From contig NZ_NJAK01000001.1 of assembly GCF_002632755.1 (NCBI RefSeq), forward strand, positions 868,001 through 932,000: DNA of 64,000 nucleotides. Direction: 5' to 3'. Both the position numbers and the translations under genes were made by a program. Below are positions 1 to 12,394 of the stretch, one piece after another. Every line of letters begins with the position of its first letter. Position 1 is the stretch's first letter. The notes under the pieces are model-generated. The model searched no databases. It saw only the letters and a program-made list of their open reading frames with translations, and had not been told where the DNA came from. The DNA comes from Xenorhabdus ishibashii (lineage in GTDB: Bacteria > Pseudomonadota > Gammaproteobacteria > Enterobacterales > Enterobacteriaceae).

Positions 1-1766
<1,766 letters not shown>

Positions 1767-2558
1767 CTATATCTTCTGACTTTTCACTCGCTGCCACATC
1801 GCTTCCATTTCATCTAATGTAGCCGTTTCCAGTGACAAGCCTTTGTCGAGGATCAGTTTTTCGACATTACGGAAACGATTCTCGAATTTCTGGCAGGCTT
1901 TTTGTAGTGCGATCTCCGGCTTATGCCCAAAATGACGGGATAAATTAACCACTGAAAACAGTAAATCCCCCAACTCTTCTTCCAATCGTTCTTTATCAAC
2001 CACCGCCTGTTTCGCTTCATCCATGACTTCATCAATTTCTTCATAGACTTTGTCCAGCACAGGGCCAATAGTATCCCAATCAAAACCTACCGAAGCGCAG
2101 CGTTTCTGGATTTTATAAGCCTTCATCAGGGCTGGTAAACTGGCAGGAATATCATCCAGTACCGAATGCTGATCTTTTTCAGCCCTTTCTGCGGCCTTGC
2201 GTTGTTCCCAACTGCCTATTGCCTCTTCGCTGCTAATCCCCGCTTGTTGATTGAAGATATGAGGATGGCGGCGCTCCAGTTTGTCACACACCGCTTCACA
2301 GATATCATCAAAATCAAACTGTTGCTGCTCCTGAGCCATCTGGGCATAAAACACGATATGAAACAGCAAATCCCCCAGCTCTTCTTTTAATGCGTTGACA
2401 TCATTGCGCTCAATCGCATCAAGCACTTCATAGGTCTCTTCCAATGTATATGGGGCAATTGTTGCGGAGGTTTGTACCTTGTCCCAAGGGCAGCCATCCT
2501 GAGGATGGCGCAACTGCGCCATAATCCCCTTTAGTCGTTCAATAGAGTTTGGTTTCAT
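1767..2558 (-). CDS. mazG: Nucleoside triphosphate pyrophosphohydrolase MazG
   Basis: Hydrolyses (d)NTPs to the monophosphate and pyrophosphate; in E. coli it also lowers ppGpp. The protein has two MazG repeats, each with the metal-binding EELGDLLF signature (around residues 58-65 and 195-202), and the N-terminal block CPWDKVQTSATIAPYTLEET typical of the family. I start at ATG 2558 (263 residues, matching E. coli MazG); a TTG at 2579 in frame would overlap the relA stop and add seven non-homologous residues. It lies 17 bp after relA and is likely cotranscribed. In E. coli the mazEF toxin-antitoxin pair sits between relA and mazG; here it is absent. Confidence 0.95.
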   Translation of the reverse strand: MKPNSIERLKGIMAQLRHPQDGCPWDKVQTSATIAPYTLEETYEVLDAIERNDVNALKEELGDLLFHIVFYAQMAQEQQQFDFDDICEAVCDKLERRHPHIFNQQAGISSEEAIGSWEQRKAAERAEKDQHSVLDDIPASLPALMKAYKIQKRCASVGFDWDTIGPVLDKVYEEIDEVMDEAKQAVVDKERLEEELGDLLFSVVNLSRHFGHKPEIALQKACQKFENRFRNVEKLILDKGLSLETATLDEMEAMWQRVKSQKI

Positions 2559-2575
2559 CTTAATCCATGCTTTAA

Positions 2576-4813
2576 TCAATTACCGTGCAAACGTCTGGCT
2601 TCAATCACATCAGACAACTGATTGAGTTTTGCCAATACCCGCCCAAGCACTTGCAAGTTATAAATCTCAATGTCCATATCAATAGTGGCAAGCTGTTGCT
2701 TAACATCACTGCGGCTGCTGACGCCCAATACATTAATTTTTTCATTGGCGAGGATGGTCGTAATATCACGCAATAATCCACTGCGATCATTGGCAACAAC
2801 GCGCACCACCAGTGAATAGCCGCTGGAATAACTCTCCCCCCAGACCGCATCGACTATCCTTTCCGGCGAGCTGGCTTCGAGTTCCGCTAACTGATCACAA
2901 TCCGCACGGTGGATGGAAATCCCGCGCCCACGAGTGATAAATCCAATAATCTCATCACCAGGGATAGGCTGACAGCAACGCGCAATGTGATGCATTAGGT
3001 TACCTACCCCTTCCACAACAATACGGCCATTATCTTTGCTGGTATTACGTGGTGTATAGGTTTTGTTCTCCAGGTTGCGAAGCGCTTCGCGATCTTCTTC
3101 TTCCGCCGTAATTTTATTGAATTTGCTTTGCAGGAAATTCACTAACTGGTGGATACGGATATCACCGACACCAATGCCCGCCAGCACTTCTTCCAATGTA
3201 TGGACGTTATAACGGGCAATCAGCTCTTTCTCCGCTTCCTTGACCGTGATCCCCAAATGTGCCAACTCATTGTCCAGCATCTGGCGGCCAGCAATGATGT
3301 TCTTGTCACGATCTTGCTTACGGAACCAATTGTGGATTTTTGCGCGTCCACGGCTGGTCGTTACATAGCCAAGGTTAGGATTCAACCAGTCGCGGCTTGG
3401 ATTAGGTTGCTTCTGGGTAATGATTTCAATCTGATCGCCCATCTGAAGCTGATAGCTGAATGGTACGATACGCCCGCCAATTTTTGCCCCAATGCAGCGA
3501 TGGCCGACATCACTGTGAATGTGATAGGCAAAATCCAATGGCGTAGAGCCAATTGGTAAATCAATGACATCCCCTTTTGGCGTAAAGACATAGACGCGAT
3601 CATCAAATACCTGACTGCGCACTTCATCCAGCATTTCACCGGTATCCGCCATTTCTTCCTGCCATGCGATCAATTTCCGCAGCCATGCAATACGGCTTTC
3701 ATAACTGCCGGATTTACCACCACCAAGCGCAGCGCCTTCTTTGTATTTCCAATGTGCTGCTACGCCAAGTTCTGCATCATCATGCATCTGACGGGTACGG
3801 ATCTGGATCTCAAGCGTTTTGCCATTTGGTCCCAAAACGACAGTATGAATCGACTGATAACCATTCGGTTTCGGGTTGGCAACGTAATCGTCAAATTCAT
3901 CCGGCAAATGACGATAGTGAGTATGGACTATCCCAAGTGCTGCGTAGCAATCCTGCAAACGCTCAACAACAATTCGTACGGCACGCACGTCAAACAATTC
4001 ATCAAAAGACAGGGCTTTTTTCTGCATTTTGCGCCAAATGCTGTAAATATGCTTCGGTCGCCCGTATATTTCAGCACGAACCCCTTCTTTCAGCATATAT
4101 TTACGCAAAGTTGTCACAAATTTCTCGATATACTGTTCACGATCAATCCGGCGCTCATGCAATAACTTGGCAATTTTCTTATATTCATCGGGATGTAAAT
4201 AACGGAAACAGAAATCTTCCAGCTCCCATTTTAGCTGCCCAATTCCCAGCCGATTGGCAAGAGGAGCATAGATATTGGAACACTCTTTGGCAGCCAGCAC
4301 CCGTTCATCTTCACTGGCATCTTTCACCTCCCGCAAATGGGCAATGCGTTCTGCCAGCTTGATAACCACACAACGAAAATCTTCCACCATCGCCAGCAGC
4401 ATCCGGCGAACATTATCAACCTGTACTGAGCAAGTCGCATCGGTATGAGTGGCTTTTAGTTGGCGAATGGCATCCATTTCCAATACACCATGCACCAAAT
4501 TCGTGATGCCTTTGCCAAATGTTTCTGTCACTGTTTCGCTATCGAGTAGCCTGGCATTAAGGATGGGAAAAAGTAGCGCAGCACGCATACTGTCATTATC
4601 CATGCTCAATGTGGACAAGATCTCCACCATTTCCACACCGCGCCATAGCAACAGTTCCGCATTGGAGTGACCCTGAACTTTTTCGTGACAATATCGCCAG
4701 GTTTCGACCAACTTTTCACTGGATTGTGGGTTAGTAATGTTTAAACTCGCGATCCACTTATCGACCGCAAATTCACCTGCCGGTGTGAGATGCGCACTTC
4801 TTACCGCAACCAT
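2576..4813 (-). CDS. relA: GTP pyrophosphokinase RelA (ppGpp synthetase I)
   Basis: Ribosome-associated synthase of (p)ppGpp that triggers the stringent response when uncharged tRNA enters the A site. The 745-residue protein matches E. coli RelA (744) end to end. Visible parts in order: pseudo-hydrolase domain (about 1-200), synthetase domain with the RelA-type EFDD metal motif followed by NPKPNGYQSIHT (about 305-325), TGS domain from VYVFTPKGDVIDLP (about 405-470), a zinc-finger-like region with CCQPIPGDEI (about 610) and a C-terminal ACT/RRM domain. The start MVAVRSAHL is as in E. coli. rlmD lies just upstream (9 bp) and mazG downstream, so the three likely form one transcript. Confidence 0.98.
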   Translation of the reverse strand: MVAVRSAHLTPAGEFAVDKWIASLNITNPQSSEKLVETWRYCHEKVQGHSNAELLLWRGVEMVEILSTLSMDNDSMRAALLFPILNARLLDSETVTETFGKGITNLVHGVLEMDAIRQLKATHTDATCSVQVDNVRRMLLAMVEDFRCVVIKLAERIAHLREVKDASEDERVLAAKECSNIYAPLANRLGIGQLKWELEDFCFRYLHPDEYKKIAKLLHERRIDREQYIEKFVTTLRKYMLKEGVRAEIYGRPKHIYSIWRKMQKKALSFDELFDVRAVRIVVERLQDCYAALGIVHTHYRHLPDEFDDYVANPKPNGYQSIHTVVLGPNGKTLEIQIRTRQMHDDAELGVAAHWKYKEGAALGGGKSGSYESRIAWLRKLIAWQEEMADTGEMLDEVRSQVFDDRVYVFTPKGDVIDLPIGSTPLDFAYHIHSDVGHRCIGAKIGGRIVPFSYQLQMGDQIEIITQKQPNPSRDWLNPNLGYVTTSRGRAKIHNWFRKQDRDKNIIAGRQMLDNELAHLGITVKEAEKELIARYNVHTLEEVLAGIGVGDIRIHQLVNFLQSKFNKITAEEEDREALRNLENKTYTPRNTSKDNGRIVVEGVGNLMHHIARCCQPIPGDEIIGFITRGRGISIHRADCDQLAELEASSPERIVDAVWGESYSSGYSLVVRVVANDRSGLLRDITTILANEKINVLGVSSRSDVKQQLATIDMDIEIYNLQVLGRVLAKLNQLSDVIEARRLHGN

Positions 4814-4822
4814 AATTTCTCC

Positions 4823-6157
4823 CTACTCGATCATGGGTTCACTGCTAAACAGCGCCATGGACTCTAGATGGCCTGTGTGCGGGAACATATCCAGCATCCG
4901 CACACTGACAAGATGATAACCTGCCTCCAACAAAACCTTGCTGTCCCGTGCGAGTGTTGTGGGGTTACAGGAAACGTAAACCACTTTTTCGGGGGCCAAT
5001 TTTACAATATGTGCCATAACCCCCGCCGCACCAGCGCGGGCGGGATCCAGCAGCACTTTATTAAATCCTTGTGCTGCCCAAGGCTGCTGGTGAATCTCCG
5101 ATTCCAGATTCTCATGAAAAAAATCGACATTATTAAGTTTATTGAGCCGGGCGTTATATTGCCCACTTGCCACCAGCTCAGCAACCCCTTCCACACCCAC
5201 AGTTGCCTGTACTTGAGTTGCGATCGGCAGGGTAAAGTTCCCCATGCCACAAAACAGATCCAATACTCTGTCTGTTGGTTGTAAATCCAGCCACGCCAAC
5301 GCCTGTGCAACCATTTTCTGGTTAACCACATCATTTACCTGAATAAAATCTTGCGGGCTGAACACCAGTTTCACCCCATTCACCTGATACCACGGCGCGG
5401 GTTGTTCCGCCGCCAATGGTTCAAGGGATTTTTCATCACCCAGCAGATAAATTGCTACATTGTACTGCACCGAAAAGAGGCGCAGTGTTTCCTTATCTTC
5501 GTGCTTAAGGGAGTCAAGATGGCGCAACACGACTAATGGGCCATTATCCGCTAAGACTAATTCTACATGCCCCAGCCGTTTTACCGTATGCAGACTATTC
5601 AGGCACTGGTACAGCGGCTGCAATAATTGTTCCAACTCAGGACGCATCACCGGACAGTGTTTAATATTCACCAAATCATTGGTCTGGCTCTGGCGAAATC
5701 CCATCAATAATGTGCGTTGTTTAGCGTGATATTGCAGGCCGAGTCTGGCTCTGCGCCGATAGCCATATTCTGGGCTGTGAATAATGGGATGAGCGCTGAT
5801 GCTAATGCCTGTTTCCCGTTGGATCAGGCGTTCCAGTACACTAGCCTTAGTTTTAACTTGCAGCTCAGTGGCAACGTGCTGCTGTTGGCACCCGCCACAC
5901 ACCTTAAAATGTGGGCAGTGAGGTGCGACGCGATGCGGGCTATCTGATAACCTTTTCACAACTTTTGCTTTAGCAAATTGACGTTTTTCTTCTGTCAGTT
6001 GGATCTGCGCCTGCTCATCTGGCAATAATCCTGCAATAAAGATGGTTTTTCCCTGATGACGGGCAATGCCTTGCCCTTGTGCATCAAGGTTATCTGCGGT
6101 AACGGAAATAATGCCTCGGTTTACGGAGCGACGATTTGGGGAGTAAAATTGCACCAT
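4823..6157 (-). CDS. rlmD: 23S rRNA (uracil-1939-C5)-methyltransferase
   Basis: SAM-dependent enzyme that methylates U1939 of 23S rRNA. The sequence has an N-terminal TRAM domain ([19 protein letters not shown]), the iron-sulfur cluster cysteines [12 protein letters not shown], the SAM-binding [12 protein letters not shown], the [10 protein letters not shown] motif and the catalytic VSCNP motif near the C terminus. I choose ATG 6157 ([14 protein letters not shown], matching E. coli MAQFYS...), giving 444 residues; a GTG 14 codons further upstream is in frame but adds non-homologous residues. The start is 53 bp from the divergent barA start, and relA follows 9 bp after the stop. Confidence 0.96.
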   Translation of the reverse strand: MVQFYSPNRRSVNRGIISVTADNLDAQGQGIARHQGKTIFIAGLLPDEQAQIQLTEEKRQFAKAKVVKRLSDSPHRVAPHCPHFKVCGGCQQQHVATELQVKTKASVLERLIQRETGISISAHPIIHSPEYGYRRRARLGLQYHAKQRTLLMGFRQSQTNDLVNIKHCPVMRPELEQLLQPLYQCLNSLHTVKRLGHVELVLADNGPLVVLRHLDSLKHEDKETLRLFSVQYNVAIYLLGDEKSLEPLAAEQPAPWYQVNGVKLVFSPQDFIQVNDVVNQKMVAQALAWLDLQPTDRVLDLFCGMGNFTLPIATQVQATVGVEGVAELVASGQYNARLNKLNNVDFFHENLESEIHQQPWAAQGFNKVLLDPARAGAAGVMAHIVKLAPEKVVYVSCNPTTLARDSKVLLEAGYHLVSVRMLDMFPHTGHLESMALFSSEPMIE

Positions 6158-6210
6158 GATTCTGACTGACTTTGAAAAATTGAGTTCTGATTTTCCCACA
6201 ATGGACGCCT

Positions 6211-8559
6211 ATGACCAAATATAGCCTACGCACCCGTATGATGAGCCTGATATTGGTTCCTGTTTTACTGGTCGGAACGCTTGTGAGTATATCATTTATC
6301 TCATACCGCTATTACGAGTTGAAGAAACTGATAGTCCTCAGAGGGATCAGCATTATTGAACCCTTATCTATCGCCAGCGAGGTTGGCATTAATCTGGACA
6401 ACTGCCAGCAAGTTGACTCATTGATAAACAGCCTGCATCGACGAAACTTTGAGATTGTCAAGGCAATTGCGATCTTTGATAAGCATAACAAGTTATTCGA
6501 TATTTCGAATGACAAGTATGATGTCAATCGCTTGAAGCTCACTGCCAACGAAGCCATGCCTACAACCTTATCCCAAACGGAATACGACAACAGTATCATC
6601 CTGAAGATGCCAATTATCTCAGGAAATTCTTCTCCTAATCCCTGGAACACGTCCACCAGCGATACGCCGCCGATTGGCTATATCGCTATTGATTTGGATT
6701 TACGCGTTGCCCAGCTCCAGCAATACAAAGAGATTTCCACTGCCATCATTTTGTTGATTTTGTGCCTTGGGGGAACAGCCTTGTTTGCCCATGGGCTGGT
6801 ACGTAAAGTTACTCAACCTCTGAATTGCATGGTTAAAGCTGTCGATCGCATCCGTCAGGGACAACTGAACAGTCGCGTGACAGGTGCTATGCCTGGAGAA
6901 TTGGCTGCACTCCAAAATGGCATTAATACCGTGGCAGAATCGCTCTCAAAATATAAATATGAGATGCAACTTCATATTGATCAAGCCACTTCCGACCTGC
7001 AAATTACGATGGAACAGTTGGAGATTCAGAATGTTGAACTGACTATCGCCAAAAAACGCGCACAGGAAGCGGTCAGGATCAAAACGGAATTTCTGGCCAA
7101 TATGTCCCATGAATTACGCACGCCGCTTAATGGGGTCATTGGCTTTACCCGCCAGATGTTAAAAACCGTCATTACGCCACAACAGATGGAATATCTGTAT
7201 GTCATTGACAGATCGGCTAATAATCTATTGAAAATTATCAATGATATTCTGGATTTTTCACGTCTGGAATCTAATAAACTGGTATTGGATCAGGTGCCTT
7301 TTCTGCTCAGGGATACCGTCAATGAAGTTATTGAACTTTTGACACCTGCTGCCAGCGTGAAAAATCTTTCCCTGCATCACCATATTGATGATGAGTTACC
7401 CAACTTGATGATTGGCGATCCCATTCGATTACAACAAATACTGACTAACCTGATTGGCAATGCTATTAAATTCACGGATAAAGGCAGCGTGACGCTGGAT
7501 ATCAAATTACGCCAACAGCAACACCACCTTGTACAGATTGATTTTACTGTGACCGATACAGGTATTGGGATCAAACCGGAATACCGTCCAATTCTGTTCC
7601 AGGCCTTCAATCAGGCAGATGCCAGTATTACCCGTCATTACGGGGGCACCGGATTGGGGTTGAGTATTACTAAGCGACTGGTTAATGAAATGAAGGGAGA
7701 AATCGATTTTATTAGTGAAGTTGCGAAAGGAACAGTATTTTATTTTGATATCTGGCTGGAAAAAGAAGAGTATTCATTCGGAGCCTTGCCAGAACATCTG
7801 CCAGTCTGTTCGGCATTATCACGTTTACCCATGACCGTTATGGCGGTGGACGATAATCCCGCAAACCTGAAATTGATTGGCACGCTGCTCAATGAACTCG
7901 TTGAAAATCCCTTGCTGTGCAGTAATGGGGTAGAAGCACTGGAAATAGCGCAACAATATTCGCTGGATCTGATTTTAATGGATATCCAGATGGCGGATAT
8001 GGATGGCATCCAAACTTCTGAACAGATCCATCAATTACCTCAACACAAAGAGACACCCATTGTGGCCGTTACCGCTTTTACCTGCCATGAGAAAAAAAGT
8101 GCACCGTTTATCGATTGCCTTTCCAAGCCCTTGGATGAAAACCATCTTAAAACACTGTTGCACCAGTATTGCCAGCAAAAAAAACCACAAGCCATTGATT
8201 GGGAGATGGCGTTGCAGCAAACCGCCGGCAAAGAATCATTGGCACGGGAGATGTTAGAGATGCTGGTGCAATCATTACCTGATATGAAAAATAGGATTGA
8301 GCAGGTTTTGACTGGCGATGGTGAAGCCATCCGCAAACACTTTCAGCATCATGTCCACCAATTGCATGGCAGTTGCTGCTACAACGGTGTGCCTAAACTA
8401 AAAGCAATTTGCGAATTTGTCGAAAAACAACTGCAACAAGGGGCTGCACTGGTCGATCTGGAGCCAGAATTACTGGAATTTATGGATGAAATTAATCATG
8501 TCATGGCTGCTACCCCTGATATCCTCAGGGCGAGTCAATCCGTTACTTTGATACCATAA
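6211..8559 (+). CDS. barA: Hybrid sensor histidine kinase BarA, lacking the pseudo-receiver domain
   Basis: Inner-membrane tripartite kinase that phosphorylates UvrY/GacA and so controls Csr small RNAs, carbon flow and, in related insect pathogens, virulence. Order: N-terminal transmembrane segment (about 9-30), periplasmic region, second transmembrane segment (about 175-197), HAMP, H-box [13 protein letters not shown] (about 300), HATPase N and G boxes ([15 protein letters not shown]), receiver domain with DLILMDIQM, and Hpt with HQLHGSC. It is 782 residues against 918 in E. coli: the degenerate middle receiver between HATPase and the true receiver is missing, and about four residues are also missing in the receiver before SKPL. 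It starts at ATG 6211 and its 3' end overlaps dgt by 17 bp, convergent. Confidence 0.93.
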   Translation: MTKYSLRTRMMSLILVPVLLVGTLVSISFISYRYYELKKLIVLRGISIIEPLSIASEVGINLDNCQQVDSLINSLHRRNFEIVKAIAIFDKHNKLFDISNDKYDVNRLKLTANEAMPTTLSQTEYDNSIILKMPIISGNSSPNPWNTSTSDTPPIGYIAIDLDLRVAQLQQYKEISTAIILLILCLGGTALFAHGLVRKVTQPLNCMVKAVDRIRQGQLNSRVTGAMPGELAALQNGINTVAESLSKYKYEMQLHIDQATSDLQITMEQLEIQNVELTIAKKRAQEAVRIKTEFLANMSHELRTPLNGVIGFTRQMLKTVITPQQMEYLYVIDRSANNLLKIINDILDFSRLESNKLVLDQVPFLLRDTVNEVIELLTPAASVKNLSLHHHIDDELPNLMIGDPIRLQQILTNLIGNAIKFTDKGSVTLDIKLRQQQHHLVQIDFTVTDTGIGIKPEYRPILFQAFNQADASITRHYGGTGLGLSITKRLVNEMKGEIDFISEVAKGTVFYFDIWLEKEEYSFGALPEHLPVCSALSRLPMTVMAVDDNPANLKLIGTLLNELVENPLLCSNGVEALEIAQQYSLDLILMDIQMADMDGIQTSEQIHQLPQHKETPIVAVTAFTCHEKKSAPFIDCLSKPLDENHLKTLLHQYCQQKKPQAIDWEMALQQTAGKESLAREMLEMLVQSLPDMKNRIEQVLTGDGEAIRKHFQHHVHQLHGSCCYNGVPKLKAICEFVEKQLQQGAALVDLEPELLEFMDEINHVMAATPDILRASQSVTLIP

Positions 8560-10078
8560 ATTTACGATATTCTTCATAAGCGTAATGATCCGTCATGCCA
8601 CTGATATAGTCCTGAATGAGGCGCGCCCGATAATAAAATTCGATCGCATCTTTTTCGGCCTCATCAGTGGCAACAATTCCTTCCACGGCCTCACTATAAG
8701 CCAAACGATGCTTGGTCGAAAGTTTGTGCAGCAGGCGCGTTTCAATAAAGTATTGTTTGTGAAAATTATGCTGGTTCAGTTCCATAAAATCCTGTCGAGG
8801 CAATTCCAGTAAAGGGCTATATACATCCAGCAATCCGGTAATAATGCGGTATCCCTGTAATTCCAGCTCTTCCACTTCAGGATGATTGAAAACCCGTTTA
8901 CGGGTGACATTTTTCAGGGTTTTCAATAAACGGTGTTCATCGCCATTTCCTTCCAGCAGGGCATGATTAAATGTACCAGCATAGATTTCAGGCAGGTGTT
9001 CAATAAACAATTTGGCGGTATAAGGCACCAATTTCCCTGTGATAAATACCCGTAAATACATGAAAAATTGTTCATGGATATTACGACGGGCTTCGTTATT
9101 AGTGGTTTTTTTATAAGCTTGTATTACGGTGGATTCGAACAAATCCCCTTTCCGGTGCCCCCCGTTTTCTTCCCACTCTTTTTTCAGATATTCTACCAAC
9201 TGAGCAACATTAAAAATGTCTTTTTCAACCGCATCATCCAAATCTGCGATGCAATATGAGATATCATCTGCGGCTTCCATAATATATGTCAGCGGGAAAC
9301 GGCAGAAATCTCCCATTTGCAGTTCTTTTTTCAATTCACGGATAAAGCTATCTTCTGACCAGTAGTAACCTATTTTTTTCATCAGGTAACTGAATTCAGC
9401 CGGAGTTTCTTCCAGACGATAGGCCGGACAGGTATATTTCAATATGCAACCAATCTGGGCATAAGTGAGATTTAAACGCAGCAGATTGTGTGCCAGACGG
9501 ATAGCCTGGGCATTACCTTCAAACTGACATAAATCTCTACGCAATTGCCGGCGAAATAGATCTTTCTTATCTTCTCCCGTCAGGCGCAATGCTGCGACCT
9601 TACAGGCATCCTGCCGACTCTGTGTTTTCGGCAAATGGGGCAAATAGTCAGGATCTAATCGACGGGAGAACCAATCCTTAATCGCTGCCTCGCCAAAATG
9701 GCCAAAGGGAGGATTACCAATATCGTGCATCAGGCAAGCCATCTCAATCAGGCTTTCAAAAGCAAGCAAGCGATCACTCAGCCCATATTTTTCCAATAAG
9801 TTCTGCTTTGCCAGCTCCGCGATAATCGTTTTTGATATATAGCGCCCTATTTGCTGCACTTCGAGCGAATGCGTCAGCCGACTGCGTACAGCCGCATTGC
9901 GTTCCAGTGGAAAAACCTGTGTTTTCTGTTGCAACCGCCGAATAGCGGCTGAGTTGATGATCCGCCCACGATCACTTTCAAATTGGCGAGTCACTTGTTC
10001 TTCATCATCGGAATGAATAGAGGATTTACTGAACTTGCGTTGGTAATTCAACTTTTGCTTGAAATCAATCTTAGACAT
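8543..10078 (-). CDS. dgt: Deoxyguanosinetriphosphate triphosphohydrolase
   Basis: HD-domain enzyme that splits dGTP into deoxyguanosine and tripolyphosphate. The 511 residues match E. coli Dgt (505) throughout, including [30 protein letters not shown] and the metal-binding [16 protein letters not shown] (around residue 112-127), and the C-terminal [10 protein letters not shown] strong ribosome site GGGAGGGG precedes ATG 10078. In E. coli dgt is followed by degP; here its 3' end instead overlaps barA, which marks the joint between two blocks that are far apart in E. coli. It is divergent from mtnN across 134 bp, as in E. coli. Confidence 0.97.
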   Translation of the reverse strand: MSKIDFKQKLNYQRKFSKSSIHSDDEEQVTRQFESDRGRIINSAAIRRLQQKTQVFPLERNAAVRSRLTHSLEVQQIGRYISKTIIAELAKQNLLEKYGLSDRLLAFESLIEMACLMHDIGNPPFGHFGEAAIKDWFSRRLDPDYLPHLPKTQSRQDACKVAALRLTGEDKKDLFRRQLRRDLCQFEGNAQAIRLAHNLLRLNLTYAQIGCILKYTCPAYRLEETPAEFSYLMKKIGYYWSEDSFIRELKKELQMGDFCRFPLTYIMEAADDISYCIADLDDAVEKDIFNVAQLVEYLKKEWEENGGHRKGDLFESTVIQAYKKTTNNEARRNIHEQFFMYLRVFITGKLVPYTAKLFIEHLPEIYAGTFNHALLEGNGDEHRLLKTLKNVTRKRVFNHPEVEELELQGYRIITGLLDVYSPLLELPRQDFMELNQHNFHKQYFIETRLLHKLSTKHRLAYSEAVEGIVATDEAEKDAIEFYYRARLIQDYISGMTDHYAYEEYRKFMVSK

Positions 10079-10212
10079 TACCCCTCCCGCTACATGAAAC
10101 GATTATTTAGAATTGGCATCTGCGGTAAATAACTATTCAATGATACACTTGCCGATTAAATCAGCCTTTTAATATAGGCATCAATCCATGAATAACAAGC
10201 GAGTATGACACA

Positions 10213-10911
10213 ATGAAAATAGGTGTAATAGGTGCAATGGAACAAGAAGTGACTTTATTGCGTGACCAGATTGAAGGTCTGCAAACATTGTCACGAGGTG
10301 GATGCGAAATTTATACCGGTAAACTAAATGGCGTTGATATCGCCTTGTTGAAATCTGGTATTGGTAAAGTTTCCTCCGCACTTGGCACCACTTTGTTGAT
10401 TGAGCATTGCCAGCCAGATATCGTGATTAACACGGGTTCAGCCGGTGGCCTTGATCCTAAACTAAAAGTGGGAGATATCGTGGTTTCCGAAGAAGTTCGC
10501 TACCATGACGCCGATCTTACCGCTTTCGGCTATGAAGCGGGACAAATGGCGCAATGCCCAGCCGCATTTATTGCTGACGAGAAATTGATTGCCCTGGCGG
10601 AAAAATGTATTCAATCTCTCGATCTGAATGCCGTTCGGGGTCTGGTTTGCAGCGGTGATGCCTTTATCAATGGTTCAGAGCCATTGGCTCGCATTCGTTC
10701 TACTTTCCCGAAAGTTGCTGCGGTTGAAATGGAGGCGGCAGCCATTGGTCATGTTTGCCATCAATATAACGTCCCCTTTGTGGTTGTTCGTGCGATTTCT
10801 GACGTTGCCGATCAAGAGTCCCATATCAGTTTTGATGAATTTTTGGTGGTCGCGGCGCGTGAATCGACACGGATGGTCAATGCCATGCTGACCGAACTGA
10901 GTAAACAGTAG
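10213..10911 (+). CDS. mtnN: 5'-methylthioadenosine/S-adenosylhomocysteine nucleosidase
   Basis: Removes adenine from methylthioadenosine and S-adenosylhomocysteine, linking methionine salvage, polyamine synthesis and autoinducer-2 precursor supply. The 232 residues match E. coli MtnN (Pfs): [13 protein letters not shown] with catalytic Glu12, the nucleoside-binding [14 protein letters not shown] and the catalytic aspartate in VRAISDVAD. It is the first gene of a pair with btuF, 27 bp downstream, the same order as in E. coli. The speED genes that generate methylthioadenosine are also in this window. Confidence 0.98.
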   Translation: MKIGVIGAMEQEVTLLRDQIEGLQTLSRGGCEIYTGKLNGVDIALLKSGIGKVSSALGTTLLIEHCQPDIVINTGSAGGLDPKLKVGDIVVSEEVRYHDADLTAFGYEAGQMAQCPAAFIADEKLIALAEKCIQSLDLNAVRGLVCSGDAFINGSEPLARIRSTFPKVAAVEMEAAAIGHVCHQYNVPFVVVRAISDVADQESHISFDEFLVVAARESTRMVNAMLTELSKQ

Positions 10912-10938
10912 TCCATTATGTAAAGTGGAGCATCGATA

Positions 10939-11784
10939 ATGCAATCATGGTTGAAAATAATTCCCCCTCGATCCATTTGGCTGGCATTCTTATTCTTTTT
11001 GTGTAGCTTTTGGTGGGGTTTCTGTGCTCCACTTTACGCGTCAGCTTCCCGTGTTATTAGCCTTGCCCCATCAACGACAGAGCTGGCCTATGCCGCGGGG
11101 CTGGGCGACCAGCTTATCGCAGTTAGTGCTTACTCCGATTATCCTGAAACAGCTAAAAAATTAGAGCAGGTTGCGGATTGGCAAGGCATCAATGTTGAAC
11201 GGATCATTGCCCTCAAGCCTGACCTGATTCTGGCATGGCGGGGTGGTAATCCCCAACGACCTCTGGAACAACTCGCTGCTTTCGGCATCCCGATTTTCTA
11301 CTCCGATATAAAAAAAGTGGAAGATGTTGCAACAGATCTGGAACGGCTGGCTGCCTATAGCCCACATCCCGATCTGGCTATGCAATCAGCGGCAAATATT
11401 CGCGATAAGTTCAATCAATTAAAACAAAAGTACGCTAACCTACCCCCTAAACCCGTGCTCTTACAGTTTGGCATGCACCCTATTTTTACTTCCTCCAGCC
11501 ATACCATTCAAAGCGAAATTGTTTCGGTATGTGGCGGTAAAAATATTTTCGCGGATAGTCCTGTTCCGTGGCCACAAGTTAATCGTGAGCAAGTGCTTAC
11601 CCGCAAACCAGAAGTGATCATCATAGGTGGAACGGAAAAGCAAAAACAACAGGTTGCCGATTTTTGGCGGCCACAAATGAATGTCACTATTATCGCCCTG
11701 AACGATGACTGGTTTAGCCGTGCAGGGCCGAGGGTTATTTTAGCGGCAGAACAGCTTTGTAATCAGTTAAATCATCCCAACTAA
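10939..11784 (+). CDS. btuF: Periplasmic vitamin B12-binding protein BtuF
   Basis: Binds cobalamin in the periplasm and hands it to the BtuCD ABC importer. It has an N-terminal hydrophobic signal sequence (about residues 13-36, ending near ASA) without a lipobox, then [20 protein letters not shown], the typical start of the helical-backbone metal/B12 receptor fold, and [12 protein letters not shown] near the C terminus. Length 281 residues against 266 in E. coli, the difference being a longer signal segment. It follows mtnN by 27 bp. The E. coli third gene yadS (TRIC-like channel) is not found downstream. Confidence 0.95.
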   Translation: MQSWLKIIPPRSIWLAFLFFLCSFWWGFCAPLYASASRVISLAPSTTELAYAAGLGDQLIAVSAYSDYPETAKKLEQVADWQGINVERIIALKPDLILAWRGGNPQRPLEQLAAFGIPIFYSDIKKVEDVATDLERLAAYSPHPDLAMQSAANIRDKFNQLKQKYANLPPKPVLLQFGMHPIFTSSSHTIQSEIVSVCGGKNIFADSPVPWPQVNREQVLTRKPEVIIIGGTEKQKQQVADFWRPQMNVTIIALNDDWFSRAGPRVILAAEQLCNQLNHPN

Positions 11785-11790
11785 AATAAT

Positions 11791-11892
11791 CTATCTTTTC
11801 ATCTCAGTGCGTTTTTTCATCATGTCATGAGCAATGATCCCACCGAACAATCCCCAAAATGCGGAACTGATACCCAGTAAATTAGCCCGCAT
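11791..11892 (-). CDS. Possible 33-residue single-span membrane protein
   Basis: A short frame starts at ATG 11892, preceded by CTACAGG as a weak ribosome site, and ends at TAG 11791. It reads MRANLLGISSAFWGLFGG followed by IIAHDMMKKRTEMKR: one hydrophobic helix with a positive tail, the shape of enterobacterial small membrane proteins. I do not recognise a family. It is convergent to btuF and ends 6 bp after its stop. It could equally be the tail of a lost gene or chance. Confidence 0.3.
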   Translation of the reverse strand: MRANLLGISSAFWGLFGGIIAHDMMKKRTEMKR

Positions 11893-11945
11893 CCTGTAGA
11901 GTAGCGATCCCTGGTGCATGCTTTTATTGTTCTGAGAAGACACCA

Positions 11946-12298
11946 ATGAGTGGTATCACATCGAAAATAGCTGAGAAATTTAAATCATTAAGAGCTTCTC
12001 AAGGATTAAGTCTCAGTTAGGCGGCTAAATTGACAGGAGTCAGCTTGGACAAATTGAACGCGGTCAATCAAGCCCGACGATTTCGACTCTGTGGAAAATT
12101 GCCATAGGCTTTAATATTGCTTTTTCAACCTTCTTAGAAGGCGCCGAACCCCAGCCTCAGCCAATATTGCATCGATTTAATGAATTACCGATCTTTGAAC
12201 AAAACAACTCCGGTATGCGTGTCACGCCACTCATTCCTTTTGATGATGAACTCTTTATCGACTTGTTCAAAATAGCCATCGTGGAAACTATGGAATAG
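11946..12298 (+). pseudogene. Decayed XRE-family transcriptional regulator (YdcN/PuuR-like)
   Basis: From ATG 11946 the sequence reads MSGITSKIAEKFKSLRASQG then LSLS and an in-frame TAG at codon 25; it continues as AAKLTGVS, loses about ten bases by comparison with intact relatives, and resumes in another frame as [20 protein letters not shown] and [12 protein letters not shown], to TAG 12298. This is the helix-turn-helix of XRE regulators that normally carry a C-terminal cupin domain; the cupin is also cut to a stub ending [11 protein letters not shown]. One stop, one frameshift and the truncation make it non-functional. It occupies the place of yadS in the E. coli order. Confidence 0.85.
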
Positions 12299-12331
12299 CT
12301 GGGATTATTTGACGTGGTTTTCATTTCTCAC

Positions 12332-12359
12332 AAATAGCCTCCCAAACAGGAGGCTATTT
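12332..12359. terminator. Hairpin downstream of erpA
   Basis: A perfect 11-bp stem AAATAGCCTCC / GGAGGCTATTT with a 6-base loop lies 36 bp beyond the erpA stop. Its U tract is short on both strands, so it may serve erpA (minus) or the decayed regulator (plus). Confidence 0.6.
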
Positions 12360-12394
12360 ATTACAATCAATTATTACAAGCGTGGCTCCCCCAA

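Noticed and set aside
3149..4362. Long plus-strand frames opposite relA, and similar frames opposite rlmD, hrpB and mutS
   Set aside because: They lie antisense to strongly conserved proteins, lack ribosome sites and resemble no family.
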